Positions 1 to 4,630 of a stretch of DNA of 7,935 nt are shown here, one piece after another (position 1 is the stretch's first letter; every line of letters begins with the position of its first letter). The stretch lies in NCBI GenBank assembly GCA_015520395.1, contig WAQG01000002.1:1-7935 (forward strand). The letters are read 5' to 3'. This stretch comes from Candidatus Geoarchaeota archaeon (GTDB lineage: Archaea; Thermoproteota; Thermoprotei; Gearchaeales; WAQG01). The notes beneath the pieces are model-generated. The model saw only the letters and a list, made by a program, of their open reading frames with translations. It was not told where the DNA came from and ran no database searches. The position numbers and the translations under genes were made by a program.

Positions 1-831
1 CGTCTCTGTAATGACTATCCCATGCGGATTTACACAAAACGTCCTGACAATATCGTCAAACTCCCTCGTTGTGTATATCAGCTTCGGCTCATACAGGGCG
101 CTGGTGAGATGCTCCATTATGGCCGCTGGAACCTCCACCCTCACACCTATGTCGACCGGGTTAGCCTCATAGCTCAGACCTATCCGCTCGGCCTCTCCTC
201 TTAGCCACTCGGCGCCCCCCCGGCCCGGCGCCACTATCAGGTACCTTGCATCGAACCTTCTGCCATCCTCAACCTTAACCCCCACAGCCCTGCGGTTCCT
301 AGTAAGTATGTGTTTGACGGGTGTTTCAAGGAATATGTCGACCCCCAGTCTCTTAAGGTGCCTCTTCATCTTGGAAAGTATGACCTTGGCGTTCTCCCTG
401 CCAACATGCCTTATGACCTCCGGCACCAGCCTCATACCAGCCCGCTGCGCGGCGCTTCCAATCCTGTCGATGGCCTCAGGGTCATCTCCATAAACCTTCC
501 TCGGGGCCCCAAATCGAAGGAACACCTCGTCAACCTTGTTTATGAGTTGGACGAGCTTTTCGTAGCCCACATATTCATTCAGCCAGCCGCCGACATAGGG
601 GGAGAGTGTAAGCTTCCCGTCGCTGAAAGCGCCAGCCCCGCCCCAGCCGCTGAGGATTACCGGGGAGATCTGGCTCGTCCTCTCCAGTATCTCAACTCGT
701 TTATCTATATCAGGACCTTTGTCAAACATGGCTATTTTGAGATCCGAGTTTTCAGCTAGGGTTAGGGCCGAGAATATGCCAGCAGGCCCCGCCCCCACAA
801 CGGCAACATCGTACTTCAAGCCATTCACCAC
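1..831 (-). CDS. FAD-dependent dehydrogenase (COG2509 type), N-terminal part
   Basis: Partial gene: 277 residues are present and the C-terminus lies beyond base 1; family members usually run about 450-490 residues. Residues 7-18 form the first Rossmann strand and FAD-binding loop (YDVAVVGAGPAG), followed by an acidic residue at the end of strand two (AMFDKG, about 34-39). The family signature follows: GWGGAGAFSDGKLTL at 62-76, APGRGGAEWL at 201-210, PVDIGVRVEVP at 225-235 and TFCVNPHG at 264-271. These blocks match the uncharacterised FAD-dependent dehydrogenases of COG2509 rather than geranylgeranyl reductase. Substrate and electron acceptor are unknown; the protein is predicted to be cytosolic, with no signal peptide. 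Translation starts at one of two adjacent GTG codons (831 or 828); TTG at 819 is a weaker option, and an in-frame TAA lies at 840-838. No ribosome site is visible, so the mRNA is probably leaderless. It is divergent from the SWIM gene. Confidence 0.87.
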   Translation of the reverse strand, partial: MVNGLKYDVAVVGAGPAGIFSALTLAENSDLKIAMFDKGPDIDKRVEILERTSQISPVILSGWGGAGAFSDGKLTLSPYVGGWLNEYVGYEKLVQLINKVDEVFLRFGAPRKVYGDDPEAIDRIGSAAQRAGMRLVPEVIRHVGRENAKVILSKMKRHLKRLGVDIFLETPVKHILTRNRRAVGVKVEDGRRFDARYLIVAPGRGGAEWLRGEAERIGLSYEANPVDIGVRVEVPAAIMEHLTSALYEPKLIYTTREFDDIVRTFCVNPHGIVITET

Positions 832-874
832 TAAAGATTAAATCAAGGCTCTAATTTTCTTTTCTAGAGAATAC
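832..874. promoter_or_regulatory. Divergent AT-rich promoter region
   Basis: This 43-base gap separates two genes pointing away from each other. On the minus strand a GAAAATTAG element (about 860-852) sits roughly 24-27 bases before the tandem GTG starts, the usual archaeal TATA spacing for a leaderless mRNA. On the plus strand the same bases (CTAATTTTC, 851-859) or TTAAATCAA (839-847) could serve the ATG at 875, but their spacings (about 21 and 32) are less good. Neither start has a Shine-Dalgarno sequence. The boxes are inferred by eye. Confidence 0.45.
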
Positions 875-1258
875 ATGCTGTATAAGCTCTTGTCTGAGGA
901 GATCGAGGAGCTGCTGAAGGGCGATGAGCTGACCGTCAGGGACAGGATCGTCCGTCTCTACGGGGAACGTGGGAGAAGAGCCCTTAGGCTGGCTGATAGA
1001 GGGAGGGTGTACATGATTCGGTTTAAGGAGGGTTTCTCCGTTTGGATTGTCGAGGGTAGAAGGGGGGACTACCTCGTTATGCCCAGGAAATTTTGTAGTT
1101 GTGACGGCTTTGTCTACACGGTGTTTAAGGGCGTCCCGAAGCCCTGCTACCACCTCATAGCCCAGGCGTTTGCGGAGAGATTCGGGTTCTACAGGGTTGT
1201 TAAGCCGGACGAGGAAGCCGTCAATGTTGTTAAAAAGTATTTATGTGGGGAAGGATAG
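875..1258 (+). CDS. SWIM zinc-finger protein (SWS1/COG5431-like)
   Basis: A 127-residue protein with a SWIM zinc finger, C74-x-C76-x14-C91-x-H93 (CSCDGF...PCYH), near the C-terminus. Before it lies a charged, basic N-terminal part with a helical start (about 1-40) and beta-like stretches (about 44-70). SWIM fingers bind DNA or protein; in eukaryotes the SWS1/ZSWIM7 family promotes Rad51-dependent recombination with Rad51 paralogues, and small archaeal relatives are classed as predicted nucleic-acid-binding proteins (COG5431). A role in recombination here is inferred from that family and from the RPA-like gene two genes downstream. The small size, with no other domain, fits the stand-alone SWIM proteins and not the transposase or SWI2/SNF2 fusions. 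All four metal ligands are present, so it looks functional. ATG at 875 is the first start after the divergent promoter, and the mRNA is probably leaderless. Confidence 0.85.
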   Translation: MLYKLLSEEIEELLKGDELTVRDRIVRLYGERGRRALRLADRGRVYMIRFKEGFSVWIVEGRRGDYLVMPRKFCSCDGFVYTVFKGVPKPCYHLIAQAFAERFGFYRVVKPDEEAVNVVKKYLCGEG

Positions 1259-1278
1259 GAAATAGGGGGTTAGGCGCC

Positions 1279-1380
1279 GTGTTCGAATACCTGGATATCA
1301 TTGGCAGAATCCTGTTAAGCGCTGCCATAATATTAGCAGTCGTGTATTTTGTGGTGAAGTACAGGGAGGAGGAGCGGTAA
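1279..1380 (+). CDS. Small single-span membrane peptide, 33 residues
   Basis: A short frame from GTG 1279 to TAA 1378-1380 gives a 33-residue peptide with classic small membrane-protein design: a short amphipathic start (MFEYLDIIGR), one hydrophobic span (ILLSAAIILAVVYFVV, about 11-26) and a charged tail (KYREEER). The purine run AGGGGG (1264-1269) lies 9 bases before the GTG and could be its ribosome site. An alternative ATG at 1243 in the same frame would give 45 residues and overlap the SWIM gene by 16 bases, adding a glycine- and arginine-rich extension that looks less natural. The gene lies 20 bases after the SWIM stop on the same strand, so the two are probably co-transcribed. I do not recognise the family. 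The coding call rests on the clean hydrophobic/charged layout and its fit in the gap. Confidence 0.55.
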   Translation: MFEYLDIIGRILLSAAIILAVVYFVVKYREEER

Positions 1381-1404
1381 GAGCCAGAATATTAAGCATT
1401 CCCG

Positions 1405-1423
1405 CCTTTTAATGCCTAAAAGG
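1405..1423. repeat. Inverted repeat before the RPA-like gene
   Basis: Two perfect 7-base arms, CCTTTTA (1405-1411) and TAAAAGG (1417-1423), flank a 5-base loop ATGCC. A second, mutually exclusive pairing, GCATT (1396-1400) with AATGC (1411-1415), overlaps it. The repeat ends next to the putative TATA box at 1425-1432, where the TFB recognition element would lie. It could be an operator, or a hairpin at the end of the upstream transcript. Function is inferred only from position. Confidence 0.4.
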
Positions 1424-1424
1424 G

Positions 1425-1432
1425 TTATTTAT
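1425..1432 (+). promoter_or_regulatory. TATA box of the RPA-like gene
   Basis: TTATTTAT is centred about 29 bases before ATG 1458 and about 23 before TTG 1452. No Shine-Dalgarno sequence stands at the proper distance before either start codon. Together this suggests a leaderless or near-leaderless transcript starting close to the gene. Confidence 0.5.
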
Positions 1433-1457
1433 TCTGCTACAGGTATATTCTTTGGAG

Positions 1458-2789
1458 ATGGAGAAGGACGTTCTGAGAGCGCTTGCCGATGCAGCCGGCG
1501 TGAGCCTAGATGAGTTCATGAAGAGGGTGGGCGAGAAGGTCAGGGTTCTTGGCGGAGCTGTTACAGTGGAGGCGGCCGCCTACCTGGTTGCTAAGGAGAT
1601 GGGTGTCGATGTCACAGTATTCCTGGAGGAGTATAGGAGGGAGTACCAGCTTAAGGAGCCGGTCTCCGGGCTGAGGGGCTTCACTCTGCTTGGAACTGTG
1701 TTCTTTGTTGGGGCCCCCAGAACATTCATGGTTGGAGGGCGCTCGAAAAGGGTTATGAAGATCGTGGTGGGGGATGAGAAGGGGTCAGCTGCGTATGTCT
1801 CTCTTTGGAGTGAGCCGTTGATCCAGAAGGCCCTTAACAACATTAAGAGGGGGAGTCTGGTCAGGATCTCTGGAGGCTCTGTGAAGAAGCTGGCCAGGGG
1901 CATAGAGATCTCCGTTTCGAGGGGCGACATAGAGGTGGTTGGAGCTGGGGAGGAGCTGGGGATGCTGGAGCTTGAGAGGGGGGCGGCAAACTTCAAGATC
2001 CTCGGTAAGGTTCTAGACCAGTACAGCCCCATCTACAATGATGGATCCTACACTACCATAGCCCTCGTGGACTCCCCTCAAGGCATTTTCAGAGTCCTGG
2101 GGTTAACCAGGCACAGGGATCACCTTAAGCCAGGCCTAGTGATTGAGGCTGACGGTGCCCTACTGGAGGAACGTCGAGGCGGCGTCGGCGACGTCTTCTT
2201 AGGGATCGACTCTAGGATTGATGTCATCGATGAGGGGCCGTGCGGCGAATTCAGGTTCTCGGTGGGCAATGCCTACAGCGTCCTGTATCTTGAGGGGCCT
2301 TCATACCTGAATATAGCAGGCGAGGTTGTTGAAACAGATAAGAACATGTTTATCTGCAGCGGGAACTACTGTCTGCCGCTTTATGTCAGGGTTGAGGATG
2401 CCGTGAAGCCCGGCAAAACATGTCTGAGAGGCGTGTTCGTCGCCCGGCTCTCATCGGGAAGACCGGCGGTGTACTTCGACAGGTACTCCTCACTCTGCGA
2501 TTACGTTGAGGTTCCTGGAGGCCCCATCCTGAGGGAGGGCGAGAGTTTCTATCTGAGGCTGGATAGGATAGATGAGCTTACTATAAACCTTGACAAGATG
2601 CACCTACAATTCAAGTCCTCAGGCCTCGAATTCAGGGCGTCATCCTGGCTTCTGGAGAGGCTGATAGAGCTTGACGTTGACATAGAGGAGGCCCTGCTCA
2701 ACTCGATCCTGAACTGCGTTTGGGGGCCGGGGGGATTCCGGGTCAGAGCCCTTTATAGTAAGGGTTTTAAAGATGTTGCCGAAAGATAA
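1458..2789 (+). CDS. RPA-like single-stranded DNA-binding protein (OB folds)
   Basis: A 443-residue protein. The N-terminal helical module (about 1-62) has the pattern seen at the start of archaeal replication protein A: a short helix, then GGAVTVEAAAYLVAKEMGV at 32-50. An OB-fold follows at about 72-162 (GFTLLGTVFFVG... KIVVGDEKGSAAYVSLW... GSLVRISGG), a second probable OB-fold at about 178-258 and a third, less regular one at about 280-350. RPA coats single-stranded DNA in replication, repair and recombination. The third region has cysteines C300, C305, C322 and C347; the C-x4-C start recalls the zinc-containing OB-fold of RPA70, but the second half is not C-x2-C, so metal binding is doubtful. 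The last 90 residues are unassigned. ATG 1458 is preferred; TTG 1452 in frame would add two residues. It is preceded by its own TATA box. Divergence from textbook RPA is considerable, so it could be a paralogue and not the main SSB. Confidence 0.75.
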   Translation: MEKDVLRALADAAGVSLDEFMKRVGEKVRVLGGAVTVEAAAYLVAKEMGVDVTVFLEEYRREYQLKEPVSGLRGFTLLGTVFFVGAPRTFMVGGRSKRVMKIVVGDEKGSAAYVSLWSEPLIQKALNNIKRGSLVRISGGSVKKLARGIEISVSRGDIEVVGAGEELGMLELERGAANFKILGKVLDQYSPIYNDGSYTTIALVDSPQGIFRVLGLTRHRDHLKPGLVIEADGALLEERRGGVGDVFLGIDSRIDVIDEGPCGEFRFSVGNAYSVLYLEGPSYLNIAGEVVETDKNMFICSGNYCLPLYVRVEDAVKPGKTCLRGVFVARLSSGRPAVYFDRYSSLCDYVEVPGGPILREGESFYLRLDRIDELTINLDKMHLQFKSSGLEFRASSWLLERLIELDVDIEEALLNSILNCVWGPGGFRVRALYSKGFKDVAER

Positions 2790-2793
2790 CCTT

Positions 2794-2799
2794 AAGGTG
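2794..2799 (+). promoter_or_regulatory. Ribosome binding site that supports TTG 2807
   Basis: AAGGTG lies 7 bases before TTG 2807 and matches the archaeal 16S 3' end. An in-frame TAA at 2801-2803 rules out any earlier start, so the site and the stop together fix the TTG as the start of the Elf1-like gene. Confidence 0.7.
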
Positions 2800-2806
2800 T
2801 TAAGGG

Positions 2807-3058
2807 TTGGGAGGGCGTAAGAAGAGAAGGAAGATCATTAGGAGGAAGGTGAGGAAGCTACCCAAGATATTTTACTGCCCTAGATGCGGCAAACAGACGG
2901 TGGTAGTCGAGTTTGCTTCGAGCAGCGGCGTGAGACACGCTGTGGTTAAGTGTACGTCCTGCGACCTCTCAGCCGAATTCGAGGTGAAGAGGTTTCACGA
3001 GGCCGTGGACGCATACAACGTATTCGTAGACAAGTATTACATGGGTGAGATTGGTTGA
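2807..3058 (+). CDS. Elf1-like zinc-ribbon transcription elongation factor
   Basis: An 83-residue protein. The first 20 residues are strongly basic (GGRKKRRKIIRRKVRKLP), then a zinc ribbon with ligands C24-P-R-C27 and C49-T-S-C52, and an acidic/aromatic C-terminal helix (FHEAVDAYNVFVDKYY, about 63-78). This order (basic tail, CxxC, CxxC, C-terminal 'DAYxxFxDxYY') is that of Elf1, a small factor that associates with elongating RNA polymerase II in eukaryotes and has relatives in some archaea. It presumably contacts RNA polymerase and nucleic acid in the cytosol. Start TTG 2807 is set by a good ribosome site and an in-frame stop just upstream. Its stop overlaps the start of the GGGP synthase gene (TTGA, 3055-3058), so the two are translationally coupled. 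The 17-base gap after the RPA-like gene suggests a continuous transcript. Confidence 0.88.
   Translation: MGGRKKRRKIIRRKVRKLPKIFYCPRCGKQTVVVEFASSSGVRHAVVKCTSCDLSAEFEVKRFHEAVDAYNVFVDKYYMGEIG
3044..3049 (+). promoter_or_regulatory. Ribosome binding site for the GGGP synthase gene
   Basis: GGTGAG, inside the last codons of the Elf1-like gene, lies 5 bases before TTG 3055. It supports that TTG as the start and fits coupling through the TTGA stop/start overlap. Confidence 0.6.
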
Positions 3059-3828
3059 GGATCGAGAAGTATCTCGAGAAGAGGCTTTCGGAAAAAGGAG
3101 TCCTGCACTTCTCGCTCATCGACCCGGAAAAGGCGAGGTCTATGGATGTTAGCCAGGTAGCTAGGGCTTTGGAGAGGGCTGGAAGCGACGCGATATTAAT
3201 TGGAGGCTCCACCGGAGTCATGCAGAATGACGTCGACATGCTTATCGACCAGATAAGGGAGGCATGCTCGCTGCCAACAATAATATTCCCCGGTGGGGTG
3301 TCAAACATAAGCTCTAAGGCTGACGCCATACTCTTCATGTCGCTTCTAAACTCCTCAAACCCATTCTACATCATTGGAGCACAGATGCTGGGAGCCCCTA
3401 TAGTCAGGAAATACGGCTTAGAGGCCCTCCCAACAGCGTATCTAATAATAGGTTACGGTGGAGCAGCCGGCTACGTCGGAGAGGCCCGCCCAATCCCCTA
3501 CGAAAAGCCGGAGTTGACGGCTGCCTATGCAATGGCGGCTGAGCTTCTGGGGATGAGGTACGTGTACCTTGAAGCTGGCTCGGGAGCACCGCGCCCGGTA
3601 CCTATAGAGCACATCTCTCTTGTGAGAAGATCCACAAGGCTGAAGATCATTGTGGGGGGCGGCATAAGGGGCAGGGAGGAGGCCTTCAAGGCCGCTGCGG
3701 CGGGTGCCGACATAGTTGTTACTGGAACTATAATAGAGGGTGCAGGTGCGAAATTGAGCGTGAGGTTGAGGGAGATTATAGGTGGATTAAGGGATGGCTA
3801 CAGGGAGAGGGCGTCTGGAAAGGGGTGA
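3055..3828 (+). CDS. Geranylgeranylglyceryl phosphate synthase
   Basis: A 257-residue TIM-barrel prenyltransferase. It joins geranylgeranyl diphosphate to sn-glycerol-1-phosphate, forming the first ether bond of archaeal membrane lipids. Signatures in order: HFSLIDPEK (18-26, Mg/diphosphate-binding Asp at 23), GGSTGV (50-55), FPGGVSNIS (78-86), FMSLLNSSNPFYIIGAQ (94-110), AYLIIGYGGAAGYVG (128-142), YLEAGSGAP (171-179), IIVGGGIRG (198-206, glycerol-phosphate binding) and GADIVVTGTIIE (217-228). Length and the YLIIGYGG region agree with the group II enzymes common in TACK archaea. Start TTG 3055 overlaps the Elf1-like stop and has a ribosome site. The 3' end overlaps the next gene by 35 bases, so the isoprenoid kinase is very likely made from the same mRNA. 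All motifs are intact. The alternative, heptaprenylglyceryl phosphate synthase (PcrB), is bacterial and unlikely here. Confidence 0.95.
   Translation: MRIEKYLEKRLSEKGVLHFSLIDPEKARSMDVSQVARALERAGSDAILIGGSTGVMQNDVDMLIDQIREACSLPTIIFPGGVSNISSKADAILFMSLLNSSNPFYIIGAQMLGAPIVRKYGLEALPTAYLIIGYGGAAGYVGEARPIPYEKPELTAAYAMAAELLGMRYVYLEAGSGAPRPVPIEHISLVRRSTRLKIIVGGGIRGREEAFKAAAAGADIVVTGTIIEGAGAKLSVRLREIIGGLRDGYRERASGKG
3780..3785 (+). promoter_or_regulatory. Ribosome binding site that decides ATG 3794
   Basis: AGGTGG lies 8 bases before ATG 3794. It favours this ATG, with its 35-base overlap into the GGGP synthase gene, over GTG 3830, whose nearest purine run (AGGGGTG, 3821-3827) is only 2 bases away. Confidence 0.6.
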
Positions 3829-4387
3829 AGTGGTTAGGAAACTTATACATATAGCGTTCGGGCTGCTCCTGGCCTTAATCTACGAGTTGCTTAAACCCCC
3901 CTTTGGACTATTTGCACTGAGCCTCGGCCTAGCCTTGAGTGTTGTGTACGATGTTCTAAGGGTGAGAGCGAGGTATTCAACGCCCTTTCAAAGCCTGGTC
4001 GTAATGGTGGCTAGGGGGAAGGAGCTCTCCACGATCGGCGGTCAAACCTACTTTTTTGCCGGAGCCCTGACGGCAGCCCTCCTCTTCAATCCTGAAGCCG
4101 TCGTTACAGCAATAGGGGTCACAGCCCTCTCCGACGGAGTCTCATCCCTCGTGGGAAGAAGAATCGGTAGGCACAGGTTCAAGAAGATTTCCCTGGAGGG
4201 TGTTCTGGCTGGATTAATAGTGGGCTGGCTTTTCACCCTTCTATACACGAACTCGACCATACTGAGTCTCTTCGTCCTCCCAGGCATCGTAGCCGCCGAA
4301 CTCTCATCAATATACTTTAACGATAACCTAACTTATCCTGTGCTTGTGGCGCTTATGACGGAGATCGCAAGGGGTGTTTTCGGGTAA
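3794..4387 (+). CDS. SEC59/DGK1/VTE5-family isoprenoid-alcohol kinase
   Basis: A 197-residue polytopic membrane protein of the dolichol kinase/phytol kinase/CTP-dependent diacylglycerol kinase family (COG0170). Diagnostic parts are RKLIHI at 15-20, ending in the first span; ALSDGVSSLVGRRIGRHRF at 111-129, the nucleotide-binding core with Asp114; KISLEGVLAG at 131-140; and DNLTYPVLVALM at 177-188. Hydrophobic spans lie at about 18-32, 36-53, 84-98, 101-120, 135-150 and 155-172. Family members phosphorylate lipid alcohols with CTP. The overlap with GGGP synthase suggests an isoprenoid substrate (geranylgeraniol recycling, or dolichol for protein glycosylation), but the sequence does not decide which. 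CDP-archaeol synthase (CarS) also acts after GGGPS but belongs to a different family whose motifs I do not see. ATG 3794 is supported by its ribosome site. Confidence 0.85.
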   Translation: MATGRGRLERGEVVRKLIHIAFGLLLALIYELLKPPFGLFALSLGLALSVVYDVLRVRARYSTPFQSLVVMVARGKELSTIGGQTYFFAGALTAALLFNPEAVVTAIGVTALSDGVSSLVGRRIGRHRFKKISLEGVLAGLIVGWLFTLLYTNSTILSLFVLPGIVAAELSSIYFNDNLTYPVLVALMTEIARGVFG

Positions 4388-4388
4388 G

Positions 4389-4427
4389 GTTAATTAAGAT
4401 ATGGGTTGATCTAAAGGATGGTAAGCT
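4389..4427 (+). promoter_or_regulatory. Leader of the Sec61-beta gene: possible TATA box and RBS
   Basis: In the 40-base gap before ATG 4428, TTAATTAA (4390-4397) is a plausible TATA box that would give a start of transcription near 4420. GGATGGT (4416-4422), 5 bases before the ATG, could be a weak ribosome site. An internal promoter for a highly expressed Sec61-beta gene is reasonable, but read-through from the lipid genes is equally possible. Confidence 0.35.
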
Positions 4428-4619
4428 ATGGCTAGGAAGAGGAGGAGAGCTACAAAAAAGAAGAGGCGTGAGGCCAGCCCGATAACAGCCGCAGGTCTAA
4501 TAAGGTTCTACGATGAGGACGTCTCGGGAGTTCGGATAAGCCCAGGCCTCGTGATATCAATAACGATAATAACGATAGCGCTCATACTCCTGGCTAACGC
4601 AAGGCTCCTCCCGATCTGA
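4428..4619 (+). CDS. Preprotein translocase subunit Sec61-beta
   Basis: A 63-residue tail-anchored protein. The order is a very basic cytosolic start (ARKRRRATKKKRRE, 2-15), the conserved core AAGLIRFYDED (21-31) with VRISPGLV (35-42), and one hydrophobic span at about 41-57 ending close to the C-terminus. This is the archaeal/eukaryotic Sec61-beta pattern: the non-essential small subunit of the SecYEG channel, equivalent in place to bacterial SecG but unrelated in sequence. It sits in the cytoplasmic membrane and aids protein export and insertion. Size and motif are normal. It is followed 11 bases later by the DUF2070 gene, with which it is probably co-transcribed; SecY and SecE are not in this window. 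Confidence 0.92.
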   Translation: MARKRRRATKKKRREASPITAAGLIRFYDEDVSGVRISPGLVISITIITIALILLANARLLPI

Positions 4620-4622
4620 GGA
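4618..4622 (+). promoter_or_regulatory. Ribosome binding site of the DUF2070 gene
   Basis: GAGGA overlaps the TGA stop of Sec61-beta (4617-4619) and lies 8 bases before ATG 4631. This supports that start and suggests that ribosomes finishing Sec61-beta feed the next gene. Confidence 0.55.
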
Positions 4623-4630
4623 ACCCGGTC

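Noticed and set aside
310..759. 149-codon open frame on the plus strand
   Set aside because: It lies opposite the FAD dehydrogenase, whose minus-strand frame has clear family motifs; the plus-strand product shows no motif and is proline-rich antisense.
1..831. Geranylgeranyl reductase as identity of the FAD protein
   Set aside because: Tempting because of the lipid genes nearby, but the GWGGAGAFSDGKL, APGRGGAEWL and TFCVNPHG blocks point to COG2509 dehydrogenases.
851..1153. 100-codon minus-strand frame across the SWIM gene
   Set aside because: Antisense of a gene with intact zinc ligands; no promoter and no recognisable product.
1580..2032. 150-codon minus-strand frame across the RPA-like gene
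   Set aside because: Serine/proline/threonine-rich product typical of antisense to a purine-rich gene.
3794..4387. CDP-archaeol synthase (CarS) as identity of the membrane protein after GGGP synthase
   Set aside because: The RKLIHI, LSDGVSSLVGRRIG and SLEG motifs fit the SEC59/DGK1/VTE5 kinases; CarS motifs are not seen.
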